A stretch of 64,000 nt of DNA from Helianthus annuus (Eukaryota; Streptophyta; Magnoliopsida; Asterales; Asteraceae): the NCBI RefSeq assembly GCF_002127325.2, contig NC_035435.2, forward strand, positions 110,094,517-110,158,516, written 5' to 3'. Made by a program: the position numbers and the translations under genes. The notes under the pieces are model-generated. The model had not been told where the DNA came from. It made no database searches and was given only the letters and a program-made list of their open reading frames with translations. Shown here one piece after another: positions 12,201 through 23,862 of this stretch (within the stretch, counting starts at the first letter, position 1; each line of letters opens with the position of its first letter).

Positions 12201-12364
12201 TTAAAAAAAAAAGAATTAAGCAATTTGAATTCGATAAATCCTACGCCATACAAAGATCCAATGGTGTTCTTGAATTAGTTTCTACTGCATTTCAATTCAA
12301 CTCACACATATCTGTTTCTCTCTCTAGATTCTCTCTCTAGATCCAATCCAATAACTCAACATCC

Positions 12365-15300
12365 ATGGCTTCACGCAGACGAACTCTACTCAAGGTCATC
12401 ATCCTCGGTGACAGCGGGTCAGTACTTCAATCTAAATCACTTTTTATATATATATATAATTCAACTTACTGGATTTTGATCTGATCTGATTTGATTTACT
12501 CTTGTTTAGGTCAAATTGATTGATTCGTTTTGACTAGCGTATACGTAACTGTTTTCCGTGATAATTACTGTGAACTTTGTGGTTTTGAATTGTTAGATTG
12601 ATTACTGTTGCAGTTGTTGATTGTTGTAGGTTTAGATTGTGTTAATTCTTGTTTGCTAGGGTTTCTGTGATAGTTGTTAGTTTAAGAGGTACAGTTTGCT
12701 GTGAATTTTAACTTTTTCAGGAGTTTTTTTGTTCGTTATTAAACAATCAGGCTTATCATTCTAAATATTAGGGTGAAGGGGGTGCACACCTAATAGGTGA
12801 GTGCCCTCTCTTACGCCAAACCAATCCCCGTGTGCCACGTCAACTCCCCTCTTAAACTCCCCTAACACCCCCATTTGATGGCGCCACTCCCCTCTTAACT
12901 CCCCTTATTTTTTTATTCAAAAAAAAAAAAAAAAAAACAAAGAAAATCTATGATTGGATGGATCCAAGGCTGGCCCACCAAACTTCCCCCCTCCTCCATC
13001 GGTGAGTCCATGCCCATCTTCACCCCCGATTCGGGACCCCGCGGGGATGGCGGCGGTGTTCCCGATCGGGGAAATGGTTCACCGATCACCTCACCGATTG
13101 CGCCCCGTTCACCCTTAGATTATTTAGGGTTTCTGTGCAATGATTGTTGCTTTTGGAGATACAGTTTGATGTGAATTTGACCTTTTCATGAGTTTTTTGT
13201 TCGCTTTTTAACAATTAGGATGCTTAATTCTAAATTGTACATCATCTAGGGTTTCTGTGGGATAATTGTTGCTTTTAAAGATACTGTTCTATATGAACTT
13301 AACTATTTTGATATGTATTTGTCTGTTTCATGAGTTTTTTTGTTCATATTTTTTTTTTTTACAATTAGGCTTCTTAGTTCTTCATATTACATCATGTAGA
13401 GTTTCTGTGGGATGATTGTTGCTTTTGGAGATACTGTTAGATGTGAATTTATCTTTTTCATGAGTTTTTTGTTCGTTTTTGAACAATTAGGATGCTCAAT
13501 TCTGCATATTACATCCTCTAGGGTTTCTGTGGGATGAATGTTGCTTTTGTAGATGCGGTTCGATATGAATTTAACTGTTTCATGAGTTTTTTGGTTCATT
13601 TTTTAATGATTAGGCTTCTCAATTTTGCATATTACATCCTCTAGGGTTTCTATGGGATGATTGTTGCTATTGGTAATACAGCTCGATATGAACTTAATTT
13701 TTCACGATATCTTTGTTTATCTTTTAAGAATTTATCTTAGCAAGTTGTACATATTACATCGTCTAGGGTTCCTGTGATACTATTGATGAACTTATAGCAT
13801 ATTCATGATTGTCTATTCTACTTGCTGACCAATTTGTCATCCTTGGTTGGTGCAGGGTGGGGAAGACATCTTTGATGAATCAGTATCCTTATTCCTTTGT
13901 GGCTTGAACTAGTAATGTGTAAGATCCTAACTATCAAAAATTCTTCAAGTGACTGAAAAATTGGAACAGAGAAATTATTATTTGGTGTTTATTAGCATAA
14001 ACTCAAACTACTTAAAGAATTTTTGTCAGGATATGTTTGCCCTTTATTTGGTCTGTATTACTTATTAGCATAAACTTCTTGTTTAATATTTGAACCATAG
14101 TAGAGAAAAGGCGTAGATTTAGGAGTAGGATTAGTGCTTTTTGTGAGTAAGTCGTTCTAAAACAATTTGCAAATTTGATAGCATTCAGGCTATGGCATGA
14201 TTGAGTATTTGAGTATAACTCTTTGAACATAAGTACTTACATCCCTACCAAAACTAATGTGATTTATGAGAAGTAAATCTATTTTCGTGGATGGTTCTTG
14301 TTTGTCCTTTATATCTGCCGTTAGATATGTCAACAAGAAGTTTAGCCCTCAATACAAGGCAACAATAGGAGCTGATTTCTTGACAAAGGAAGTGCAGTCT
14401 GATGATAGGCTCTTCACTCTGCAGGTTAGTAGTTATGACTCGTTGATGAGTGATAAAGTTTGGTTTTTACTTTTGATGTTACTTGGACACTTCTGTAACA
14501 GACTAGTAAGATCAGACAATTAAAATTCTATGATTATGGCTCATTTTGTTACGTTTAGTTTTGTCACATGTGTAGAAGGTGAATTATGACAACCATCAAC
14601 TTCACCCGTACAATATAATATTATTTTCATTCTTTGAACAAACAGAATCCGAGTACGCAGAAAGATATATTAATGATGACTTTCTATATTAACTTTTAAA
14701 ACAGAAACAAACCATGGTGATTGGTGGTTATAGATTTTCCCTTTGTGCTAGTATGGTAGGTTGGAAGAAATTATGTACAAACTAATAATATCACGAGAAT
14801 CACGTTAATGCTTCATTGTTGTAATAATGTAAATCTTTGTATCTTGCCATACTAAAAAGCCCCAAAAGGGAAAATTTGACTACAAATGGTGAAATTTAAT
14901 CATGACTATCTAGACAAAAAAACGCTTGATTTTATCGCGAAATCGCAATGGGTCACATGTTATTAAACATGGAAAACTTTATCCTTTTATCAAGCATAGT
15001 TTAAATTTAAGAACATGACCTTTGAATCCGTTATCTTTTTTATCTTAGATCTGGGATACAGCCGGGCAAGAAAGATTTCAAAGCCTCGGTGTTGCTTTTT
15101 ACCGAGGTGCAGATTGCTGTGTTCTTGTATATGACGTGAATGTGCAGAAATCCTTCGATAATCTCAACAACTGGAGAGAGGAATTCCTTATTCAGGTATG
15201 TATATAATCTTTTACGTCATGTATTTTGGCATTTTAAACATGAAATATGGTTGCATGGCTCATTGTGAACTCATGCTCTGATAATATCTTCCAGGCAAGC

Positions 15301-15774
15301 CCTTCGGATCCCGAAAATTTCCCATTTGTTGTTTTAGGTAACAAGGTTGATGTTGATGGTGGCAATAGTCGAGTGGTACTTTCACCTTTTAAATAATAAA
15401 TCTTCAGTTTTCACAAAATTTACCGTCAAATTTACTCATTTTGTCATGATAACACTTTCATTTCAGGTTTCTGAGAAAAAGGCACGGGCCTGGTGCGCAT
15501 CGAAAGGAAATATCCCGTATTTTGAAACCTCTGCAAAGGATGGAATTAATGTTGAAGAGGCTTTTGAAGTCATTGCCAAGAATGCATTGAAGAACGAAGA
15601 GGAAGAAATGTAAGTTTCGAATTCAACTTCCAAAATTTCAAAAAAATGATAAAACCGTAACTACACTAACGCGTTGGTGTCTTCTTCTTTTTTTTTTTTC
15701 TATGAAGATATCTGCCGGATACCATTGACGTAGGAAACACGAGTCAACCAAGGGCCTCGGGATGCGACTGCTAG
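12365..15774 (+). CDS. RABG3: RAB7-type small GTPase, RABG3 family (7 exons)
   Basis: Exons: 12365-12417, 13856-13882, 14325-14424, 15049-15195, 15295-15375, 15467-15609, 15708-15774; every intron is GT-AG and phases join. The product is 205 residues, the usual RAB7 size. It shows the P-loop GDSGVGKT (15-22), switch I Thr40 (KATIGADF), WDTAGQE with Gln67, NKVD (125-128), ETSAK (156-160) and a C-terminal CDC that is doubly geranylgeranylated in this family. Plant RABG3 proteins act on late endosomes and the tonoplast in traffic and fusion to the vacuole, recruited by MON1-CCZ1 and working with HOPS (family knowledge). The start is fixed by [11 protein letters not shown], matching family N-termini. 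Exon 2 is only 27 nt. Residue 184 is Ile (ATA formed across the last intron). No stops or frameshifts, so I consider it functional. The exact paralogue letter cannot be decided. Confidence 0.95.
12661..13790 (+). repeat. ~122-bp minisatellite in RABG3 intron 1 (7 copies)
   Basis: The anchor GTTTC(T)GTG recurs at 12661, 13129, 13251, 13401, 13523, 13646 and 13768. Most spacings are 122-123 bp; one is 150 bp. The first spacing is 468 bp, which becomes 121 bp after removing the 344-bp MITE and one 3-bp target copy. Each unit also carries a CATGAGTTTTTTGTTC block and an ACAATTAGG block. The copies have diverged by substitutions. Confidence 0.85.
12771..13114. mobile_element. Tourist-type (PIF/Harbinger) MITE inside intron 1
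   Basis: Ends GGGTGAAGGGGGTG and CGCCCCGTTCACCC are imperfect inverted repeats, flanked by TTA at 12768-12770 and 13115-13117. A TTA duplication is typical of PIF/Harbinger elements. The 344-bp element has no transposase, carries an A-run near 12920 and is GC-richer than the intron. A short open frame inside it (12950-13174) is not a gene. Confidence 0.75.
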
Positions 15775-15947
15775 AAGCAAGTTTCTTTGTTAACGGTTTG
15801 TTTTGATGCTTAGTTTGTAAATTTGGTTTCATCAAACTAGTTTTATGAATGGATTGGTTTTAATGAGTGGTCATATTGAGAAGATGGGCTAGTACAAATA
15901 ATTGAATGAAATGATGCTGGTATATTATCCGAAAAGAGTTTGTTTAC

Positions 15948-15953
15948 AATAAA
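15948..15953 (+). terminator. AATAAA poly(A) signal of RABG3
   Basis: AATAAA about 175 bp after the RABG3 stop codon, within a T-rich 3' UTR. Position and sequence fit a plant near-upstream polyadenylation element. Confidence 0.5.
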
Positions 15954-15974
15954 GTTGTTCCATTGATTGTATCA

Positions 15975-16498
15975 TACAAGGTTTTATTCAATAATTTTAT
16001 ATAAATATTGATATGAGTTCAAAACCTAATATATATACATCTATATATGCTGTATGCAACTATGCATAGCTTATTTGATATAAGTTTGATAATGCAATTA
16101 AGGGTATTCTAATTCTGCCATTTATTCATTATATATTACTTTTCCACTCTCGACGCTTTTACAAGCCACATGATTGTTGTAATGATTTTATTCCATTCAT
16201 TGCATTCTTTTAACCATACACAAACACACTCTAATTAATTCAATATATTTCAATTCCTTTTTATCAACCGTCAACATGTTTGTGTAGATTTCTAGCACTA
16301 CTATGTTGTGATCATAAATTCCAATTTTCTACAAGAGACCAAGTTTAATTCAGAATTCATGTACAACATACCAAAAACACATTTTAGCCAAATTTGATCA
16401 ATTATGGCAAGAATCACCAACATGTAATGATAATTATTTGCAGAGTATAAAATTAAATTAGTCTAGCAAGTATTAAATCTTCCATGAACCATTTCTAG
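15975..16498. other. gene-free intergenic stretch
   Basis: AT-rich DNA between the RABG3 3' UTR and the hAT-like element. I see no ORF, repeat edge or RNA gene in it. Confidence 0.5.
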
Positions 16499-17074
16499 TA
16501 GGGCTGGGCTGCAAACGAACCATACACTCGGCGAACACTTCATAAACTATTTGGCGGAAAGTTCGTTTGTGTTCGTTCATTTATTAAACAAATGAACACG
16601 AACAAAAAATTTTGTTTGTTTAGTTGTGTGAACAAACATGAACAGAGATCGCGTTCGTTCATTTATGTTCGTGAACGTTCGGTAATGTGTTCGTTTGTGT
16701 TTGATAATTCAATTGTGTTTTTAGTTTTTATATTTTATTAAATGCCCAAAATTCTGACAAATAAAATATTTGATAAGTGTCGGTGTATCATGTATTATGT
16801 TCTGAACGCTTGTTTGTGTTCGTTTGTTTCCATTTATGTTCATGAACATTAGTTTGTGCTCATTTGTGTTCAACAACGTTCGCATTTGTTCGTTGCCTAA
16901 AATTAATAAACAAACACAAACGAACACGAACAAGTTCATTTCCTTAACAAACGAACACGAACATAAAATCACATTCGGCAAATGTTCATGTACAGTTCGT
17001 GAACACATATATTTCTTAACAAACGAACACGAACAATGTCTTGTTTGTGTTCGTTCGGTTCATTTGCAGCCCTA
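16499..17074. mobile_element. non-autonomous hAT-like element
   Basis: Ends TAGGGCTG...GCTGCAAACGAACC and GGTTCATTTGCAGCCCTA are imperfect inverted repeats; the left end has an extra GGGCTG-like insertion. The interior is full of GAACACGAAC / GTTCGTGTTC motifs in both senses, typical of subterminal transposase-binding repeats of hAT elements. No transposase is present, and no clean 8-bp target duplication was found, so the superfamily is tentative. Two overlapping open frames here are by-products of the repeats. Confidence 0.6.
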
Positions 17075-18259
17075 GCTAAGAGTATGAAATTTACATTGAT
17101 CTTATAGTTTATCAACCTTAAGGCACATCCTACTTCCTAGCGATGTTTGTAACACTTCTTTAATGCATGGTTGCAAAAGTCGTTAAGCGCTCCCTAGTCG
17201 GAGTTGAGAGTGCCCGAGGAGTATTCAACCTAGGCGGAGAGTACTCAGGGAATACTCGGCCTAGGTTAAGAGTACTCGGACCTCGACAGCCAACCATGTA
17301 ACGATTACTCGGGGAGCGACCTCCGAGACCTTGTTTTACAACATTTAAGGTTGAAATCAATGAACTTTACACTCCCTTGCGGACTTTGGACCGCATGAGA
17401 GACACAAGAACATGCTACACTTCTCTTTCCCTTTCCAACTCACTATCCGAAACACCCCAAGTATATGTACTTACTATGATTGGTGATGGGTCCAAGAATC
17501 TTTTCACAAGGATCACAACTAAAACCGTTGTTTGTATGCCTACTAAGAAGGATCTGAATCGGGCCGGGTCACCAAATGTTTTTGCCATGGAGCGTCGGGT
17601 CACTAGAAATATCTTGGGTTTTGAGTCTAGGTATGATGTTCTTTATTTGATATTGAATGAACAAGTATGGGGTCTTAATTGTAATTTCAACTTTTTTAAA
17701 AGGGTTTTTGTTTTAAAGGTAGAATTAAGTTTCAATCGTTTTATATTGTTTAATATTAACAAGTATCAAGTTTATGCTCTAATATGAACGAGAAACACCA
17801 AAAAATAGATATAAAAAATTTGAATCACACACGCGTTACAACATTTTTTACTCGCAAGGCTTAGAGCAAAACGTAAAACAACAATTTTATAAAAGATGAA
17901 AACTATATGGAACCAAAGTCAAAAGTGGAAAAGTGTTAGGATTAAAAATGGAAAAGTAACAAAATTAAAGGGGTTGAAAACTAAATAATGAAAATTAAAA
18001 AAGTTGATAAATGAAAACTAAAGAGGTTGATATGTATAAAAACGAAATTTGAGAGGTCAAAATATGTAAATAAATTTAATAGTAAAAAGCTCTCACATAT
18101 TTTTACTAAATTAAGGATGGATTATATGAACATTTTCATGATTAATGAATGTATAAAAGCAAGATGTCTAGAACAACAAAAACAAGCCATAAATCACATT
18201 AAAATTACCATATTATAAATTAGAAACATGTTGGTGTTTTATAAAGTTGTACAATCATG
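17075..18259. other. intergenic stretch with a palindrome-rich repeat and an unexplained ORF
   Basis: 17185-17330 contains repeated GAGTACTCGG / CCTAGG motifs in both orientations, probably a small DNA transposon, but I could not define its ends. A 136-residue open frame at 17377-17787 begins plausibly but turns into hydrophobic, AT-rich sequence after about residue 85 and matches nothing I recognise. The rest is AT-rich without features. Confidence 0.4.
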
Positions 18260-18844
18260 GGGAATTTTCAAAAAAAAAATTTTGAGTTTTCATTTCTAAT
18301 TCAAAGGTTTTCATTTTTTTACACTTTAACCTCTTTGTTTTTTTCTTTTTTACTTTTAACCTAAAAAATTTTATTTTTTGCAATTTAACTCAACACATTT
18401 TTATTTTAAACTTTGATCCCCATATTTTTCATCTTTTGTAAATTTTTCGTTTTACATTTCGTTCTAATTTTGCGAGTGAACACGCCGCAATGTGCGTGTG
18501 GGTTTCAACATTTTTCGTCTATTTTTTCCCGTTTGTCAGGACCGTCACAACGCGTCTATTTTCCCTGTTTGATAGGTTTGTCGCAACGCGCATGGTCTTA
18601 GATTGACTTAGTTTTTCTTTTCTATTTTTACGTTTCAATCTAATTTCTTCGCATTAAAATGCTGCAACAGGCATGCGTGGTTCGACGATTTACATAAGCT
18701 TTTCGTTCGGTATTATTTTTTCCTTTTTGTTTATTTTGTTTTTATTAGCTTTTCCTGTTTTACTGGTCGCTGGTTGTTTTGTAGCATTAGTGCTACTTGA
18801 CAATGTTTATGCCCCCGCCGCAACGCGGGTAGACTTAATACTAG
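18260..18844 (+). mobile_element. Helitron-like 3' portion
   Basis: Ends with the hairpin CCCGCCGCAACGCGGG (18814-18829), then 11 bp, then CTAG (18841-18844) followed by T. A GC hairpin 10-12 bp before CTRR is the diagnostic 3' end of Helitrons. The body shares long similarity with 59860-60365 (TTTTGCGAGT, GTCACAACGCG, TCGTTCGGT, TGACATTAGTGCTAC-like blocks in the same order). The 5' TC end was not found and no Rep/helicase is present, so it is non-autonomous or truncated. Confidence 0.65.
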
Positions 18845-18889
18845 TTACAAACTATTTGTAACATCTTTATGCATAGAGGAGTTGTGCCA

Positions 18890-19155
18890 AATGCTTAAGG
18901 TGGTTTTCAATTTTTTTTGATATTACACTTTTAACCCACAATTATTTGATTTTTTACTTTTAAACCAAAAGTCTTCGTCTTTTGCAATTTAACCTCACAA
19001 CGTTTTTACTTTCAACTTTGTTACTCTGTACTTTTCATATTTCACAATTTTTTTTTGTTTTATGATTCGTTCAAAATTTTGCGAGTTAACACGTGCTTGT
19101 GTGGTTCAACGTTTTTACGTTTCGTTTTAATTTTTGCGAGTTAACACAGCGCATG
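18890..19155 (+). mobile_element. second partial Helitron-like copy
   Basis: Repeats blocks of the preceding element (ACTTTTAACC, TTTTGCAATTTAAC, TTTTGCGAGTTAACAC) and is cut by an LTR starting at 19156. Some related sequence (GCTACCAGCGGTGTGGCATT) reappears at about 20036-20056, after that LTR. Confidence 0.45.
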
Positions 19156-19950
19156 TGTAACACCCCGCGATTTTTAAAGTCAAAGTACAAGTCAAAGGAA
19201 GAAAAGATTGCTAATTGCGATCTGTCACTCCTTGCCTAACCATGGATTGTACACATTGACTTGTAATCGAATTCTATTATTTGTTTGTTTTAGTTGTATT
19301 GTGGAGTATTTGTTAAGAATCGCAGTTTAATCGATGTTAATCGCTAATCTATTTATCGTTAATCTATTTATCGCTAATCGCACTCACAATCGCATCGCAA
19401 CTTGAATTATGTGTTCTGGATATTGTTTTACGTGTATGTGCTATTTATGTGTTACTTGTGTATGTTTATGAGTGTTTCGTGGTGATTAATCGAAAACGCA
19501 ATCGCAAATCGCAACACAATCTAATCGCAAACGCTAAACGCAAGATTATTTATGATTGTATGATTAGATATAGCATTTGTGTGATTATTATTTAATTCTA
19601 TCACATCACTCAATCGACACTCGCTCAAACGCATCACAACGCTCAACACGCAAAACGAAACATCGAAAACCAACTCGTGGCAACCTTCGATCGAATGACC
19701 ATTCGATCGGGTTGCTATCCGATCCTCACACCCGCGCCACTTTCCTCTTTTGGAATCCTATAAATACCTCCTGTCACATCACAAACGGTGATGAGACAGC
19801 TCTCTCTCCGATCAGCACGCTCAAGCCCTCTTTTCACTCGATTTCTCGCGATTCTTGTAAGTTTTCAACTCAAATCTTGTACATCTATCATCTACACACA
19901 CTTCTTCATCATTTTCACCTTTGAATCCTCTTTTCACTCCAGCTTTTACC
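19156..19950 (+). mobile_element. truncated LTR, same family as 47346-50043 and 63118-
   Basis: Starts TGTAACACCCCGCG and shares with the copy at 47346 the blocks GTCAAAGGAAGAAAAGAT, TTGCGATCTGTCACTCCTTG and the TATA region CCTATAAATACC (TATAAATA at 19759-19766), then AAATCTTGTACATCT. Similarity stops near 19950, about 800 bp in, whereas the intact copy is 2.7 kb, so the 3' two thirds is missing. Confidence 0.65.
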
Positions 19951-22094
19951 TTCAAATATCTGTCCGTACCGTACTGTACCGGGTATTTTCAGTACCGGTA
20001 CCCATTTTTTAGGAGTTCGCTACCTGTTGGTGGCCGCTACCAGCGGTGTGGCATTGATGTTATTTGGCATGATGAATCCGTCTTACTTATCGACTCTTTA
20101 GCCAAACTTTCCCAAGTACGTACATGTTGCGTAAATACATTATGTTTGGAATCCATAATGTCCCTCACCGCCTTTTCAACTCGCAATCAATCACAAGTAT
20201 CTTTCATGTCTACTCTCGTTTTCCTTACCTTAAAAACCATTTTGTTACAAAAATGAAAACTTATACTGATTTTTAAGTTTTATAAATATAACCAAAAACC
20301 CGAAATAACTAGGTTCTTTTATATATGTTTAAGCTATTTTGTAAATGTACTAGAACCCGTTTGTTTGGTAAAAATTGGGTACAATTTGTTTGCTTCATGC
20401 CAACTTTGATAGAATTTGTTCTCCATGATTTTTATAAATATGTAAGAATTTGTGAACACGTTAGTGACTTGCACCAAAGTTCCACCCAAAAACATGGTTA
20501 CGACATTTTCAAGCTATTAGAAACATAAAATCAAGTAGCATTTATTGAAGAATAGGTGTTTTGATGTTGCTACACCCCTTGAAGCCCTTTCAGATTACGT
20601 CTAAGCAATTCCAAACACGTTGATTTTATAGAAAACAAAACTATCCTAAAGCTCTATCGTTCTCTCTTGTCTTTCTTTTTAATGATATATGAAATATCAA
20701 ATATCCCCAATTAAAAGTGTCGTTACTGATTTCGTTTTTATGGTTTTCGACTGATGTAAAACACATACAAATATTATTTTCGTCCTATGACTTTATTTTT
20801 GGGTTTTATCTTTTGGTTGATTTCCCAAGTTCTGATACTTACCCATAATTATAAGATAACTAAGGGCACTAAAAGCATATGAATACACATTAAGCAACTG
20901 TTGATCCATCATTTCTAGCTAATTTTCTACATTGAAACAATAAAATAAAACATAAATTGACCCACTAAATGTGTAGAAATTAGCACCTTTTATTTTTTTA
21001 GCCTAACTAATAAGTAATAACAAATATAATCATAATCTGTTTTTGCCACACTGATTATTGCAACATGATCACCTTAAATGCACATCCAAACACCCCTAAA
21101 TTGTTCTATAACTTATAAGCATATCCTGCTAAAAAGAGTGCACATCAAGATTTTACCTGTCGAATTATTACTCCCATGAAAGCTATAAAACCAGAAGTCA
21201 ATGTGCAAGCCTGTAGGAAAACCCTTCTAGAAGCAATAACAACTCAATCCTGTTGACTTCAAATTATTATTTAGGTTAGTTGGAGAAGATTTATCTGACA
21301 CTCCATTTTGGTCATCCACTGATATTTCAGCAAGTTGTGGATTCACAACTTTTTGAAATTCTTTTGATTTCTTCAACCTTTTTGTAATGTTGGCCAGTAT
21401 GTGTGTAGTTTACATGATGTGATCTGTTGCTTTCTTTTTTCTCACCTTGCCATCTACTTTTCTTTTTTAATTTATTGATTCTTTTTCTCTACAATATACA
21501 AATATCTCCTTTCATTTTCTGATTTTCTAAGTTAAATTTCCCAACATAATAACAAAAAAATGTTAGAAAGCAATAAATCTAGCATTTGACCATATTATAT
21601 AGTTGTTGACTGTATTAGTGTGTGGGACCATCATATTGGAGGTATTACTCAACTAAAAATGAAAATGAGATTATATTACCACCGGTAACCATGTGAAAAG
21701 GGACCGATTGAAATAAAAAACGTAATGCAACTTGAATTCATGGCTTTTCGCAAGTATGGTTGTAGTAAGTTTTAAATAATCTATACAAATATTGATACCA
21801 TGCATGTAGTGACATATGCATGGCAGAGATCTCAAGGCAGATTTGGTTTACTACGGTCTCGTACCTGAATGTCACATGATCATCTCGGCTGCCACGTCAG
21901 GACACATAAAAATCTCATCTTTCGTCAAACCGAAACTCATCTTCCTAGCCTCCTAATACACACACATATCATAACCTTTAGAAAAGCCAAGTGTTTTCCA
22001 TTCACATAACACAAAACGCCATAGCACGAAAATCGGTCCATCAACTTATAAAACACAGGTAGATACAATATAGCTCTATTCTAAGAAAATAATA
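19951..22094. other. gene-poor stretch
   Basis: Mostly AT-rich. 19960-20060 has GTACCG/CGGTACC motifs like those at 58580-59006 and a Helitron-like block. On the minus strand 21409-21227 gives a stop-free run of about 60 codons (ANITKRLKKSKEF, then NPQLAEISVDDQNG) that looks compositionally coding but has no start or identifiable relative. Otherwise I see nothing. Confidence 0.4.
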
Positions 22095-22319
22095 GTGCCA
22101 TCCCCTCCCCAGGAGCGTCAACGCTTTGAATGCAACCAAATGGGGCACTGGAGAAGGAACTGCCCGCAGTATCTAGCCAAGCTGAAGGCGAACAAGGCCA
22201 ATAACATTGGCACTTCTTCAGGTATTCTCATTTATGTTATTGAACTTTTTACTGTCTCTAGCAACACATGGGTATTTGATACCGGGTGTGGTTACCACAT
22301 CACTAATGTTTTGCAGTAG
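22095..22319 (+). pseudogene. Ty1/copia gag-protease fragment
   Basis: The frame reads FECNQMGHWRRNCPQYL, a CCHC zinc knuckle with the first Cys changed to Arg, then a linker, then WVFDTGCGYHI, the copia protease active site (D-T-G). Copia gag-pol normally continues into integrase, RT and RNase H; none of that is here and the frame stops at 22317-22319. It is a short truncated remnant, and the opposite-strand gypsy remnant begins immediately to its right. Confidence 0.7.
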
Positions 22320-22339
22320 CCTGAAAAGTGGAGGAAGCT

Positions 22340-23723
22340 GAAACTATCTTTTAATTCTTTTCCTTTAGTTTTAATGATTACTGAAATCATATACACCATT
22401 CCTCCTTTCCTTGCATAACTTGTAGCTTTCATAACAGAGATGAATTTTGTTGACCTGGTTGGCTTGTCTCCTTTAATTGTGATCTTTTCACCAATTGGTG
22501 CACTTACTTGCACAGACTTTTGATCACATAAAATACTGGCATGCTTTGCTATCAACCAATTCATTCCTAGTAATACATCAAATCCAACTAGATTCATTGG
22601 AAAAAGATTAGCAGTAAAATTATGGGTTCGAATTTCTACCCTTACTCCCTGCAGGATTTCACTTATCTTAATGGATTCTTCATTTGTCGTTTCCACCAGA
22701 CAGTCTTGTTGGAGTTTAGTTAATGGTTGACTGATAAGTTTGTGGAAAGAAGTATTGATAAAACTTTGGTTTGCACAAGAGTCAAATAATACTTTAGCAA
22801 AAACATCATTAACTAAAAACGTGCCGGCAATCACATCTGGAATCATCTTGGCTTCTTTAGCTATCAGAACGAATTCTCTGGCATTCTTCTTGGGTTCTTC
22901 AGTTGCCTTAGCTTTGCTGTTTGTCGCTAGAGCTAGTTTCGGATAGTTTGGTTTGATATGACCAGCTTCTTCACAATTGTAGCATAATCTATTGCTAGCT
23001 TTCTTCCTACAGTCTTCTTCCTTATGTCCATATATTTTGCAGAAGTTGCAGTATATGGAGCACCTTCCTGAGTGCTTCCTTTTGCAATACTTGCAGTTAG
23101 GTGAAGAGGAAGAACCTGTCCCTTTTCCACGGTAGGAATTGCCATAATGTAATTCTTGGGTAAGCTTTTGAGCTAGGTTCTATCTCTGGTTTTCCTCTTG
23201 CGTACGTACCAACTCGTCAGTCAGAGTGTTAGCCCCTTCTACTGTTTCTTCTATGGTTTGTGGCCTGGCTGCCTTGACTACGTGTCTGATCTCACTAATT
23301 AATCCCCAGATGTAACGGGAGATTAATACTGGCTCTGGTGAGGCCAAGGTTGGTACTATCCTAGCATATTCAAAGAATATGGTAGTGTACTCCCTGCAGT
23401 CTATTCCGGTCATTTTAAGATTTAGGAACTTATTGGCAATTTGTTCCTTTTCATGAGGATGACAAAATTTTCTTTCAACTATCTCTTTAAAGTTGTTCCA
23501 TTCCATATTATAAACTCTTTCACTTCCTCTAGACTGGAGAATGGTATTCCACCACTCTAAGGCTCCATTCTTAAAAAGATTAGAAGCAAACATGATTTTA
23601 TCTTCATCTGCACATTTACTTATTTTTAAGACTGCTTCTGTCTTTTCTATCCAGCGTAAGGCTGAAATGGCTCCCTCGTTGCCTGATAATTCTATTGGTT
23701 TGCAGGCCAAGAATTCTTTATAA
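22340..23723 (-). pseudogene. Ty3/gypsy gag-protease fragment
   Basis: On the minus strand the retrotransposon gag domain runs from 23710 (MACKPIELSGNEGAIS, ALEWWNTIL, WNNFKEIVERKF, TLASPEPVLISRYIWGL). A TAG at 23177-23179 interrupts it. The same frame then carries Cys-rich knuckles (CNFCKIYGHKEEDC; CYNCEEAGHIKPNY with the last Cys changed to Tyr) and a protease FDSCANQSFI, in which the usual D-S/T-G is D-S-C. GMNWL marks the protease C-terminal half. The coding sequence ends near KGKELKD at about 22355, before any RT. Both the stop and the altered active site make it dead. Confidence 0.8.
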
Positions 23724-23862
23724 GAACAACCATATGAGATGGTTCTTCTTCTTTTTGGAATTGGAGCTTGGATAAGTGATCCAGTTACTACACGTCCTTA
23801 ATCGATTGGGAAAATCAAAACTTTGGCAAGATTGAAAATCGAAGAGCGGGACTAGTTACTAA

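Noticed and set aside
16721..17075. Overlapping ORFs of 95 and 83 codons on both strands
   Set aside because: Produced by the GAACACGAAC palindromic repeats of the hAT-like element.
17377..17787. 136-codon plus-strand ORF as a possible host gene
   Set aside because: The second half is AT-rich hydrophobic sequence without structure, and no splice or family evidence supports it.
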